Positions 21,654 through 33,071 of a DNA stretch of 64,000 nucleotides are shown here, in pieces. The notes below the pieces were generated by a model. The model was not told the origin of the DNA and made no database searches. It saw only the letters and a list, made by a program, of their open reading frames with translations. Source of the DNA: Rhizoclosmatium globosum. Lineage: Eukaryota; Chytridiomycota; Chytridiomycetes; Chytridiales; Chytriomycetaceae. The stretch spans positions 124,001 through 188,000 of the forward strand of contig MCGO01000019.1 in assembly GCA_002104985.1 (NCBI GenBank), written 5' to 3'. Both the position numbers and the translations under genes were made by a program. How positions within the stretch are numbered: the first letter of the stretch is position 1; the number at the start of each line of letters is the position of its first letter.

Positions 21654-23723
21654 TTGGGTTGTTATTCCGCCAATAAAGTGTTCAGGAAGAACGAATATGT
21701 CGCAGGTTCTTCTGCCCTTCTCCAAGGGCAATCCCACTCACCTTACCCCACTCAGCTTCTTCTCTCCTCTATACATGGTCGAGATCGTCGAAAGCTACGT
21801 CAGATTGGCAAGAAAGATCTTCTTGCTGCTGTGAAACATGGTGTGAAGGAGCGAGCCATGCCCTGTCGCAGAACTGGTGCGAAACGGTGGAAGTTCACGT
21901 TCGCGAACATTGTATACATCACTGACGAAACTTGCACTCAAGAGATCACGTCTTATGTGCAGGCTATTGATATCCAACCTGTTCCAATTGATACGTTCGC
22001 AGAGTTAGATCACGATCGTCTGCAGAGGAAACTCGACGCTCATCCAGAGCTGTGTAGCTCGCACACTGTCTTGGTGGTTGATATGAGTGGATCAATGAAA
22101 ACCAGTGACGTAGATAATTTCAGGACAAGGGCGGATGCAGTATATGGAACCCTGGCTCTGGACTTTGTTGGAGCTCAATTAGATCAAGGTCTTTTGCGTG
22201 GAACTGATGTTGTATCTGTGATCGAAATGAGGGACGAAGCTGAAGTTGTTTTGGAGCGTGAGCCAATTACGAACGTTCTCTTCAACAAGCTTATCGAGAG
22301 AAGAACTAAGTCAAAGCCTGCCTCCCATGGAAATTATGTGAACGCTTTTAAGGCTGCTCAAGAACTGTTTGAAGTCGACGAATACAACGAGACTTGCGCT
22401 CTCCTCCTCATTTTTCTCTCTGACGGCAAACCCAGTGACCAGGTCACCAAATACAGTGGACAAAGCGTTCAGGATTTGATATCGACACGCATTGCCTCTA
22501 TGGCACTAGACTTCGGAAACCGCCTGATTCTTGGAACTGTTGGATTTGCAAAGGACCAAGATTTCTCGGTTCTTGACCAAATGGCAAAAGACGCGACTCA
22601 CTACGGATCTACTGGTATTTTCATGAAATCTGAATCATGCGCCGTTGCTCTTAGTCGCTCCATATCTACATTGACTTCATCGCTGAGTCTTACCAGAACG
22701 AGGCTTTCCTCTTTAGGACATGCTGGAACTTACCGTGGTAAATTGAGACAGATTGAGAAGGAATCGTTTGAGCATGATATTGGTAAACTCTCTTCCCATG
22801 GTTGGCACATATACAAGGGAAAGAACGTCTACAGCGCACGCTGGTCCCCTAATGAAAAGGATTGGAATTATTATCCTCTTAAGGCTCCAATAGCCGGTTT
22901 TGCAGTTCGTCGAAGGATTTTTGGCGAAGGAGCAGAACGAATTGTCTTTCAACTTGTGAACATTGACATCAACAATGAAATTATCGGCGATCCTCTTGTT
23001 GCGAAAGACTCTCGTTTTGTTCACGAAGATGAAGGTCAAAAGATGGAATTCCATCAGGTTTTCTGTGAGACACAATTGAAAGCCGCTGAACTTGCCATCA
23101 AGTTCAATTCGCACCTATCAATGTTGGGAAACTATAAGTTCTTCCCCAGAATCAAATTCTTGGATTGCTTTGTTTATGAATACGTCGATGATGAATCCAA
23201 TGATACTGTTCGGGGATTGTTAGTGGAGAAGATGCTGAATCACACAAAATACAAGAAATGGAATGGGAATGACGGATCTGTGGATGGAATTAATCATACT
23301 GAGAACGTGACCATCGAAGAGCTATTCGAAAACTTGAATATTGGTCCTGCATATTCTGCACCCGCACCTCGTCCACTTGGATCTATAAAACGACGTTCTG
23401 TTGTTGCCAGCTCATCAAGTGGAAAGACTGTTGTACAAATGGCTGCGAATCATTCCGACTTTCCACAAGCATTCTCACACTGGACTTACCGTAATTCAAA
23501 TCGCGAATTCCTTGTTTGTGATTTACAAGGTGTTTTGGACACAACAGTATATCCACCCGTCTTTGAGTTTACAGATCCGGCAATTCACTCCTCAAGCTCC
23601 AAGAAACGATCTGAGAGAAAATTCGGTCGAACAGATCGTGGGAAGTTTGGGATCATTGATTTTTTCAAAACCCATCAGTGTAATGACGTGTGTAGATTGT
23701 TAGGACTGCCTTCGGACCATTAA
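21654..23723 (+). CDS. vWA-domain alpha-kinase (VwkA-like atypical kinase)
   Basis: Ser/Thr kinase of the atypical alpha-kinase class joined to a von Willebrand A domain, as in Dictyostelium VwkA. It is a single open exon of 689 codons. The vWA domain has the MIDAS motif DMSGSMKTSDV and later FLSDGKPSD. The kinase domain has the ATP-binding Lys region DPLVAKDSRFV, AFSHWTYRNSNREFLVCDLQ, FTDPAIHS, FGRTDRGKFGIIDFF and the zinc-binding THQCNDVCRLLGL. The N-terminal block RRKLRQIGKKDLLAAVKHG is family-like, but the frame has no ATG before about 21858, so the first exon or start lies in a shifted frame; an ATG at 21696 is one candidate. The frame is otherwise undamaged. Role in nutrient or stress signalling is inference. 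Confidence 0.9.
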   Translation: MGCYSANKVFRKNEYVAGSSALLQGQSHSPYPTQLLLSSIHGRDRRKLRQIGKKDLLAAVKHGVKERAMPCRRTGAKRWKFTFANIVYITDETCTQEITSYVQAIDIQPVPIDTFAELDHDRLQRKLDAHPELCSSHTVLVVDMSGSMKTSDVDNFRTRADAVYGTLALDFVGAQLDQGLLRGTDVVSVIEMRDEAEVVLEREPITNVLFNKLIERRTKSKPASHGNYVNAFKAAQELFEVDEYNETCALLLIFLSDGKPSDQVTKYSGQSVQDLISTRIASMALDFGNRLILGTVGFAKDQDFSVLDQMAKDATHYGSTGIFMKSESCAVALSRSISTLTSSLSLTRTRLSSLGHAGTYRGKLRQIEKESFEHDIGKLSSHGWHIYKGKNVYSARWSPNEKDWNYYPLKAPIAGFAVRRRIFGEGAERIVFQLVNIDINNEIIGDPLVAKDSRFVHEDEGQKMEFHQVFCETQLKAAELAIKFNSHLSMLGNYKFFPRIKFLDCFVYEYVDDESNDTVRGLLVEKMLNHTKYKKWNGNDGSVDGINHTENVTIEELFENLNIGPAYSAPAPRPLGSIKRRSVVASSSSGKTVVQMAANHSDFPQAFSHWTYRNSNREFLVCDLQGVLDTTVYPPVFEFTDPAIHSSSSKKRSERKFGRTDRGKFGIIDFFKTHQCNDVCRLLGLPSDH

Positions 23724-23776
23724 TTACATTATAAACGCATTCTTAAGTTCAGAATAAAGATTTATTGCAGCCGAAT

Positions 23777-25088
23777 CTACATTAACGATGCAAAATACTC
23801 TTTCAATAACAGAGGAACGGGCATCTGCAAGAATACTCCACTTCGCATAAACGGGCCCACAAAGAAAGGACTTGTGACGAGAAAGAATAAAGCTGTTGCG
23901 ATCCATCCAATCCATCTACTTGCGACGTCATCAGCGAGGCCAAACAGTCCATATTTCTTCCAACGTTCAGTTGCAACGCAGAATACGCCATGAATCATGA
24001 AAAATATCGCGCTCTCTCCGGGAACCCACTCGTATGGAATCAACATCACTACTGCATACTCATGAACCAATGCACTCATTGCAAATGCCACCAACGTTGC
24101 AATTGCGTAATGTGTTTCTTGTGCTTCAGGTCTTGGATCCACCAAACGAAGGTACTGAACAGTTGGTGCGAAACTGATTCGATGAATGGTTGTTTTGATA
24201 TACCTATTCCAGCGATTGGACCAAAAGTCCCGTAAAGACGTTGAAAAATAAGGCGAGTCACACACTGGCGTAAATGGCGCTTGGAGGAAGTGAACCATTA
24301 TGAGTGTTCCGGGTGTGTATACTGCACGGTGTTGAGTATCAGCTGCACAAAGAAGGACAAACTCACGCAAATCGATTACAGTAAATAGTTGAATCGCGAA
24401 AGCAAAGACTTCCAAGACGCCTTCCCTATCCCATGGCATTAAAAACGTCCAAAATCGTTTATCGCGATTGTAAGGGTATGTTTCGAGATATGCTTGACTC
24501 CATGTTAAGATGAGAAGTGAACCGATAAGTCTACTAGATTGCCATATATAGAATAGGATATTCCGATCCTTGTATTTAAAAGTTCTTGCTTGATATGAGC
24601 TGGTTCTTTGAGGGTTTGTCTTCTCGGCTTTTACGGCAAGGAGTCGTAATGAATCGTTATCGGAAGTACCAATGAATTCGTAATAGTCTCGAGGACTCCA
24701 GTTCGCTGTTAAACCCCTAATATCGTGTTCTTCAGTCCGCACATCCAACACACTAACGACATCTATACCTTGGAAAAGTGCCTATCTCAATGAAACGGAG
24801 CATAAAGAAGAACATGGCGAGACCACGCAAGCTTTGGTCCCAAAAGATGTCACCGCACGGAAACATCAACGGGAATGTGCAAGCAGCGAGGCACACAGAA
24901 TCGTCACAACTGGACCCGGAATTGAATTTACTTTGAGTAAGTTGAAGTGGATTCGAGGAATTAAGATGACAACTGAGGTCTGTCAAACATCCAAGATTAA
25001 ACTTTTGACTCAGTTCATGACCTTGACTTACAATAAGCAACCATGTGGGTATGACGGCTACTATAGGTAATATCTGAGGGCCATACAT
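23777..25088 (-). CDS. Wax-synthase-like MBOAT acyltransferase 3
   Basis: Member of the second wax-synthase subgroup. Start 25088 gives MYGPQILPIVAVIPTWLLI, directly followed by a GTAAGT donor. A later exon has FPLMFPCGDIFWDQSLRGLA and ends in FPR at a donor. The main exon, open for 324 codons (24751-23777), has STSLRDFWSNRWNRYIKTTI, SALVHEYAVVMLI and a hydrophobic end. An extra stretch around YKDRNILFYIWQSSRL is shared with copies 4 and 5 but not 1 and 2. No frame break is seen in the main exon. Confidence 0.88.
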
Positions 25089-25183
25089 GGACTGGACGAG
25101 TATTTTGTTTGGACAGAAGAAGGGGATTGGAGTAAGTTCTTTTTGGAGATCGGAAATAAACAATTTAATAGAACATTTTCTTT

Positions 25184-26497
25184 CTAAATTAACTGTTTAA
25201 GATATTCTAAAGCTAATGGAGGAACTGGTAACCCAATCCCTGCTCTCGCATAAGGTCCAACGAAGAAGGGACTTGTTATAAGAAAGAACACAGCGGTAGC
25301 TATAACATTGGCAATTGCAATACAAGAATTAATAACTTATTATGAAGGTTTGATGGCACGCAGAGCATAAAGAAAACTTACCAAGCCAACCGAGCATGTT
25401 TCCCATGAAACTCCCGAATCGTTTGGTGAACTGATTCACACCGCACACCTCCACAAGAATACAGCCTATTCCATGCAAGAGAAAAAATACACTTTGTTCG
25501 CCAGGAATCCAATGCTCATGCACAAGCATAGCACAAACATACTCATGCAAAAGAGAACTCCATACAAACGCCGACAGAGTCGCAACCATGACATTAAAGC
25601 GCCGTCTATCTATACCTCCATTTATATCTTCCAAGTATTTCAGCGTCGGCGCGAAAGCAATACGGTGAATTGTGATTTTTATGGGTTGATTCCATCGATT
25701 ACTCCAAAAGTCCCTCAACGATGTCGAGAGATATGGAGAATCCAAAACAGGTATATATGGAGCTTTCACGAGATGCACGATAGGAAGAGTCCCGATTGTG
25801 TAAGCAAGATCCAGAATCGACATGCATTTCGTTCCTAAGGCTACTGCCTCTAGTATTCCGGTTATATCCCAAGGCATCAAGAATTGGAGTTTTCGGGTTT
25901 GAGATTGAAACGGGTATTTCTCGAGATATGCTGAGGAAAGAGCAAGGAAGAAGAATACGACTCCCAATCGTCCGACTTGCCAAATATAATATAACAAAGT
26001 TCGCTCTTCGTAGGTTACTAATTTCGGTCTCCAGAGGTTAGTCTTGCTGGCTGGTTTAGCACGTTTGGCAGTCCACCTTCGAACTGGCTCATTGTCGGAG
26101 ATGGCTATGAATTCGTAGTAATCCATGAGTGACCATTTTGATGTCAATGTTCTAATTAAACTGTTGAGTACTCTTTAAATGAGTCTGTGGCGTACCTTGG
26201 AAAGGTCGACATCTCAATGACCCTCAACAAGAAATAGACCATAGCGACACCCCGCAGAACAAAGTCTACCAAGATATCATCTCCAGTAGTGATCGATATC
26301 GGCACTGTGACGAGGACAAAGACTCCAGTGCATGTTACGATAAGGTTGGATAGATGCGGGTTTGACAAGAGACTGAAATGAAGCACAGGCAGCGTAAATA
26401 CGACAGCCTATTACGCAATTAAACGATCCAGTAGCTCACATACAAAGGAGCTTACGATCATAAACCATGGCGGGACAAGGATGGGAACTAATGCCAT
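25184..26497 (-). CDS. Wax-synthase-like MBOAT acyltransferase 4
   Basis: Same subgroup as copies 3 and 5. The short first exon is MALVPILVPPWFMI (start 26497). Then come VLHFSLLSNPHLSNLI and the FPR donor, and the main exon 26147-25360 with STSLRDFWSNRWNQPIKITI and SLLHEYVCAMLV. The final exon gives VFFLITSPFFVGPYARAG and a stop at 25184. Exon borders match those of copy 5, so the duplication postdates the introns. The frame appears intact through the main exon. Confidence 0.88.
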
Positions 26498-26586
26498 TAA
26501 ACCAACCACTTTTAGCAGGAAGATAAATACACCTCTTTTTTCTTTCCTTCTTTTGCATAATATCTCCTATTCTATTTATTAAGTTT

Positions 26587-27869
26587 ATGGTGTCAAGAGT
26601 TCTGCAAAAAGGTCTTCAAACGGATATGAGTTCCCCACTAAGTCTTCCGTTTGTCTTTGCCGTTCCCAACTGGGTCTTGCTGGTAAGCTGCGATCATATC
26701 AATATTTAAGCTCAATCGTCGTTCTTTGATAGCTGGTCGTTGCGATTGGTAACCCTGCCATGCACTACGCCTTGCTGTCCAACCCCAACCTGTCAAGCAC
26801 TTTCGTAACGTCTGCCGGGGTTGCCATCTTCATGCTTGTTCCGATGGCTTTTACGTGTGGCAACCCTTTCCATGACTATGTTCTTCGAGGAGCTTGCATG
26901 GTGTTCTTCCTGCTTCGGGTGATAGAGATCGGTACTTTCCCAAGGTATGTTCTTAACCCTTTCTTCAATCAACCATTAATTCTCCTTCTATAGAGCATTA
27001 ACTTCGAAATGGTCGTTCCCAGTATACCTCGAATTCATCGCAGTCTCAGACAACGAACCAGTCCGCATTTACACGTCAAAACGGCCTGACAGAACCTCAA
27101 AAACAAACCTCTGGAAACCAAAAGTCGTTTCCCACAAAGACCGTACACTTTTCTACTACCTCACCGAATTCATCCGCCTCTCTATCGTCCTGACAGCCCT
27201 CACCTTCGCAAATGCATACCTCGACAACCACCCTTCTCAAACACCCACACCCTAACCCTCCTCATGCCCTGGGAAACCCGCGCCGTCTTAGAACACCTCG
27301 CATTCTTCACGCAACTCTACTGCACAATCGACCTCTGCTACACAATCGGAACCCTCGCCCTCTGCACACTCCTCCACGCCCCGTACACACCCGTAATGGA
27401 CTCCCCCTACCTCTCCACATCCCTCCGCGACTTTTGGAGCAACAGGTGGAACCAAGCCATTAAAATAACGATCCACAGGATCGCGTTCGCGCCGGTGTTG
27501 AGTGTTCTTGAGACGTGGGATTCGAGGAAGGAGGCGAGGGAGTGGAGGAATGCGGGGGCGACTATGGCGGCGTTTGGGATGAGTGCGGTTTTGCATGAGT
27601 ATGCGGTGTTTACGTTGTCGCCGGGGCAGTGGATTCCTGGGGAGCAGAGTTTGTTTTTCGTGACGCATGGGGTTGCGTGTGTTTTGGTTGAGTGGGTGAA
27701 GAGGAGGACGGGGTGGAGGGTTGGTGGGGTTGTGGGGTGGATTGGGACTGTGTTGTTCTTTTTGGTTACGGGGCCGTTGTTTGCTGGGCCGTTTATGAGA
27801 GGGGATATATTTTCGGAGATTGTGCCTGTTCCTGGTGGGTTGAAGGAGTTTTTCAAGACGTTTGTTTAG
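26587..27869 (+). CDS. Wax-synthase-like MBOAT acyltransferase 5
   Basis: The plus-strand member of the subgroup. Exons 26587-26682, 26733-26944 and 26994 onward carry SLPFVFAVPNWVLL, VLRGACMVFFLLRVIEIGTF, then STSLRDFWSNRWNQAIKITI and SAVLHEYAVFTLS. One break near 27235 joins LDNHP to LLMPWETRAVLEH. Codons are nearly all C- or A-ending to about 27480, then nearly all G- or T-ending to the stop, the clearest wobble switch in the window. It lies divergent from copy 4 with 90 bases between starts, and convergent with bZIP 1 with stops 32 bases apart. Confidence 0.88.
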
Positions 27870-27900
27870 AGGTGGAATAAATTAATTGTTGCAACACCTT

Positions 27901-29435
27901 TTATTTTAGTTCCAATGCATCTAAGGCGTCCACCAAGTTATCAAATGCAGCTTTTCTTTCAATGCGTCCTCTGTCCACAATACGTTCCAGCTTCAACCGT
28001 TCTTCCTCGGTGCAAAGCAGTGGAATCACAGAATGCAGATAACACTGGTACCAAAAACAACGCGACTGTAAAATCGTTTCACGCTCCGACGATCCTTGGT
28101 TCTCAAGAAGTGACTGACAAAGACGTGTTCAAACAACGGTTCACTACAAACGCAACTCACCTTTGCCCCTTCAAACAATCTCTCGACAAACGCATTCCCA
28201 CACAACGCAGGAATATGCATGCACTGTCCATAAAACACGTCCGTCTCTTGCTTAATCAACGTCAAAGGACATCCTGAATCCCAACTGCATCCAAATCCAA
28301 CAAAAACAGCGACGGTAACTGCTTGGCCACCAAAATCTAAAAAAAATAATAAAATAATCCATATTCAGATATCCTGAACGTGTGATTTAAAATGAAATAT
28401 TACCATCGCCTGTTCATTCCTTCCATATCGCATCTCCGTGACAAGATCCAACACCTGTTCCCTCTCCCTCCCAATCTTACACTTATCAAGCATGCGATAC
28501 TTTGTCATGGCCACATTCATGACAAGTTTCCCAAATTCGACAGGATCAGGTGTACACCGAGACTTCTCCAGGTTCATTCCGTATACCAACATATCGAGGA
28601 ATGTAGTGACTGTTTCGTGTACGAGGTCTGGGTTTGTGGAGAGGGATGGGATTGTGAGGAGGGATTGCTTTGATGTGTCGCAGTTGGGGTTATTTGGGCG
28701 TCATTCATGTCAGTCAGCAGGATTAGTCTGTTTGCATCGGATACTATTTCAGTGAGAGATATGAACGTTGATCGAGGTGTTAAGAGTGTTGATATTGGGT
28801 CGGCGATTACGGAGTCGGGTCGATTTCCAATCAGGTCTGTTCTGCTTCATCGAGGTTCAAGAAGTCTCGCCAGCTGTGGTCTGTAGGTTCTTCAACTGTT
28901 GTAAAAGGATTGGTATATTGGGCTATTGTAGCTGGTTCATTGACGGAGGTTGGTGTAGCTGTTGAGTGGGAGTTGGTGGTATTGGGGGCAAGTTTTGAAG
29001 GTATGATTGAAGGAGGAAGTTTCGCTGCTGCCGGAGCATGACTTTGTATGCGGTATTCTCGGCTTCGACAGCTATTAGTCGAGCCCTTATTTGAGCCAGG
29101 TTCTGTTGAGTTGGGGGCACTTGGTCTGCATCGGGATCCAGGGCAATTGAAGGGACCTGGTCCTCGTCGTTTGAAGGGGCAAGAGAGAGTAGGCTGGTGC
29201 TACTCTCAGCTGGCAGTCCAATTGATGGTGATGTTGATGGTGGATACACTGATCCAGACTGCCTAACCCGGGCTAGTTCCCGCTCGAGAAGTTGCACTCT
29301 CTCTTCAAGGAGCCGGAACTTCTCCTTCCGTCGCTCTCGGTACTGTCTCTGGTGAGCCCGGTTGAGCTCTCTCAGTCGCTCATCATCGCCATCGGTGTAG
29401 CTGACTCCAGTCCCAGTGCTGCGTTTTGGCGGCAT
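27901..29435 (-). CDS. Yap-like bZIP transcription factor 1
   Basis: Nuclear DNA-binding regulator. The N-terminal basic region and zipper (RAHQRQYRERRKEKFRLLEE) lie at about residues 25-60, with N-x7-R spacing of a Pap1/Yap-type factor but His where Pap1 has Ala. A second heptad-like stretch follows (AQIRARLIAVEAENTAYKVM). The C-terminal domain of about 220 residues comes over later exons: NVAMTKYRMLDKCKIG, LIKQETDVFYGQCMHIPAL, CFWYQCYLHSVIPLLC and RIERKAAFDNLVDALDALEL. It is the only array member on the minus strand, divergent from bZIP 2. Breaks occur around 28690-28960 and near 28280. Confidence 0.83.
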
Positions 29436-29641
29436 TGGAACAAATCCTCAAAGAAAATGATATTACATAATGGAATATCGGGATGGAGATTGGCCAACAC
29501 ATCAATCCAGAGAACAAAGTAAAAAACCAAATAAAGGAAGTAAGTTAAACCACTTAAACCACTTAAAATTTTTACAAGATACCAAATCGGTGTATTTTCC
29601 TCATTCGATTCGGTATCTGTTTTTGTCTTGGCAAATCGCAA

Positions 29642-31095
29642 ATGGGACCGAAACCAAGACGAAGACCAATGGATTCAAGCGACGACGACGACGCCAAACA
29701 ACTCAACCGCGGACACCAGCAACAGTTCCGCGAACGAAGAAAGGAGAAACTCAAAGTGCTCGAAGACAGAGTTGCTCAACTTGAACGGGAATTGGCTTTG
29801 GTGCGACAGGGACCGGGTGCCTCTATTGGTCCATCAACGGCTATTGGTACTACGAGTGCCCTACCTGGTACCATACCTGCAGATACACTTGATACAGCCT
29901 CTGCAGCTGAGCATTTCGGATCGTCTAGCCACTCCCACATTCAAAGTCACAATGACTCACCTTGATCGACCACCGTCCTCCATCAACGACAATGAGTCAT
30001 CTTGCTCCCGTAGACACAGCACAGCAGCCTGCACCAATAGATGAACAGGAATTAGCTAGATACCATGTCCTTCTCGCTCGTGCTGAAGCTGAGAACCGAA
30101 CCTTGAAGGCACTTTTGACTCAGCAGTCTTCATTTGCTTACACAATCCCGCTTCAATTCTGTGAAACGGCGCAGTATGCGGAATCGACGACGACGGTGGC
30201 TTGTTCGGATACAGAGACGATTGAAAGGAAGAGTGTGTTTCGGATTGAGTTGGCCCAGTTGGGTACAAAGTTGAAGTTGGTTCCGTCGTTGGCTGGGTGT
30301 TGGAATCAAGTGGATGATTTTGTGAATTCAATCTTGGTTTGGATGGTGAGTGTGCGGTCGCTTTGGTTTTGTTTGTTTTTAGTGCATGGATCTCAGTTGC
30401 GTTTGGGTTTTGCTTTGGGGTTCTTTTGATTAGGTGATTTTTTGAACTTAGTCTTTTTTTCGTAGCACTATCGTAAGGTTTCGGAAACATGTCAATCGGC
30501 GAATGCTATGAAAAAAGCTCTTGATACGGAAAGAGAACTGTTACAGCTATGTCAAACTGAGGCTGAACGAAAAGATGTGAGATTAATTTTAGGAGGTTTT
30601 GATTCATCGTTTATTGCGTTTGTATTGAATTGTGAATTTCCAGACCCTGTACATGATTGAACAATTCTTTTATACCTTCAGCCATCTTCTGCATCACTCT
30701 GGAAACCTTGAACGGAGAATGTCGTTGCTTCAGTTGGATTCTTCGATATCGGATTTGGACAATCTCAAGAAAAGCGCATGCTTTCAAAACGAAAAGGCGT
30801 CGGCGGTTATTCAAAGAATGCTCTTTTGTTTCAAGGTGATGACTGCTTGGCAGTGTGATCATAATCAGCCGTTTTGATACATTTGTTGCAGGAATCATCG
30901 AAATCCACGGAATCAAACAAGGCGAAGTGGTTGGCAGATGTATTGTTGCTCAAGAAGGAGCTGTTAGACATGGCTGAGTCAGACAGCGATCGTAATGAGG
31001 TCAGAATCGAAGTAAGGGCTGTCTGCAACTAACACTCGCCACAGGTCATTGAAGCGGTATACCAACACAGTCTTAGATACTCGCCGGCCGACTAA
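29642..31095 (+). CDS. Yap-like bZIP transcription factor 2 (divergent tail)
   Basis: A basic region and zipper like those of its neighbours (LNRGHQQQFRERRKEKLKVL) starts about 20 residues in, then a second coiled stretch (LARAEAENRTLKALLTQQSS). The conserved C-terminal domain of the other four is not recognisable; instead short exons encode helical, Leu/Lys-rich sequence (MKKALDTERELLQLCQTEAE; NLERRMSLLQLDSSISDLDN). The gene ends with VYQHSLRYSPAD. One break lies near 29960. It may be a neofunctionalised or decaying copy. Confidence 0.72.
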
Positions 31096-31191
31096 CCCGT
31101 ACATAAAAACCAATAAAGTTGTTCCGTAGTTTCTGTGTCTCTTCTCATAAACCAAAGAAAATCCTCGAACCAACCAACCAACCAAAAAAGG

Positions 31192-32965
31192 ATGCCGCAA
31201 AAGCGCTCTGGCGGAGCAGCGGCCGACGACGAAGCCGAGCGACTCAAAGAGCAGAACCGGGTGCACCAGAAGCAGTTCCGCGAGCGCCGCAAAGAGAAGT
31301 TCAAGTTGTTGGAAGAACGGGTTGCGGAACTGGAGCGAGAACTGTCGCTGAGTGTGACCCGCCAATCTGGTTCCGTGTCCTCGTCTTCGGTCTATGTGAC
31401 TCCGCCGATTCAGAGCGACGACCCGGTCCTTGTCCTTGGATCCAACTCGAGGGCTCGTTGGTGTCGGTGTCGGTGTCGGTATTAACCCTAACCCTAAACC
31501 ACCTTCAAACCACGTCCACGGTCTTCCTCAATTGATCGTCTCTACCGCAAATCTGGTTCCAACAGACTTTGACTTGGTGCGCACTCGAATCGACTCGCTC
31601 GAAGCTGAGAACCAGGCCTTAAAGACTTTGTTGGCACAGCAACAACAAGCGCTGCAAATCCAGTCGTTCCTGGCTGCCCTACCACCACCACCACCACTGC
31701 ACATCACTACACCCCTCAGTGCAGGCTCAGCATCAACATCGATCCCACCGCCAATCCAATACTCAAACCCTTTCACAACAGTCGTTGAACCCGTCGACCT
31801 CAGTTGGCGTGATTTCCTCAATTTCAGCGACTCGGCTCAGCAAGATGACAAAGCACCTAGCGTCATCACGACTATAACACAGCCACACATGTACTCAACC
31901 CCCACACTCCTTTCCACCTCCCGCGCCTCCTTCATCACACTCACGGAAATTGTTCAAGCTGCAAACCAGATGCTTCTTCACGTAGACACACTCTCGGCAC
32001 CCAACTGCGACATTGCACGCACACAGCTTCTATCTATCCCCTCTCTTTCTCTGAAACCGGAATCCGTGGACCCAATATGCAACTCGTTTCTGGCTCTCTG
32101 TGACTACGTGGTCGATCTGGAAGTGTCGAGGACGGCCCCGGATCCTGCTGTCACGGGGAAACTGTTGATTGACTTGACAATGGCAAAGTATCGGGTGTTG
32201 GATATGTGTAAATATGGGGAGGAACGGAAACGGGCTTTGGATGTTATGAGTGATTTACGGTTTGATATGAATCGGCAGTATAAGGTGATTTATTGTTTTT
32301 ATTGGTGGGGGGAGTTGTTGGAGGGAAGGTGGTGCAGGGCGAGGACTGCGAGCGCGATTCTGAATGACAAGAGGGGATCAACGAACGGGCGGAACGAGTG
32401 CGGCTGCATTACGTCAGCAATCGGAAGATGATCGAATGTAAAAGGTTCAATGATATGCTCAGCATGAGTGGGATGACATCATCAACACGCCGAAACAATT
32501 ACTGATATCTCCGACAAACAAAAAAATAGGTGCTTGTAGCCAAGCAATTACCGTCCTTGTTCTTGCTGGACGCAGATCCATCGGTCTCTCACAACTGACA
32601 ATACCCACGTTGCAAGATGAAACCAACGTGTTCTATAGGCAGTGTATGCAGATTCCTGCTTTAGCGGGAAGTCCATTCATTGAACGTGTGTTTGATGGTG
32701 CAAGGGTACGTATACATGGCCGTTTCGAATGAACTGTATTTTAACAAAATAACACCAGTGCCTAATGGCGAACCAAGATTCAACTAGTCCCGAAATCCTG
32801 CAGTCCCGATGTTTTTGGTACCAATATTATATGCATGTGCTTATACCCCTTCTCTGCACTGCGCCAGACAGGCTACTTCTTGAGCACTTGGTTGATTATG
32901 GGCGGATGGCCCGGAAAGCGGCATTTGATGATATTGTTGATGCATTAGACAAGCTGGATCTGTAG
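31192..32965 (+). CDS. Yap-like bZIP transcription factor 3
   Basis: Basic region NRVHQKQFRERRKEKFKLLE and a heptad Leu zipper, a Ser-rich linker, then SLEAENQALKTLLAQQQQAL, a Pro-rich part and SWRDFLNF. The conserved C-terminal domain (ALCDYVVDLE, DLTMAKYRVLDMCKYGEERK, QCMQIPALAGSPFIERVFDG, QSRCFWYQYYMHVLIPLLC) is split by introns. A break near 31440 falls in a GGTGTC hexamer tract next to TTAACCCTAACCCTAAACC, where length errors are likely; a second is near 32577. Confidence 0.82.
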
Positions 32966-33071
32966 TATATAGTTATTATCCATTATTAATAAGATTTTGC
33001 CCCCTGACGTGAGTTATATTTCGCCTTAAAATTGGTGCAAAAGTAACCACAACTCAAGAAGACAAATACCG

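Noticed and set aside
31482..31500. Interstitial telomere or chromosome-fusion scar
   Set aside because: Only two and a half CCCTAA-like units, within a coding repeat, so chance is enough.
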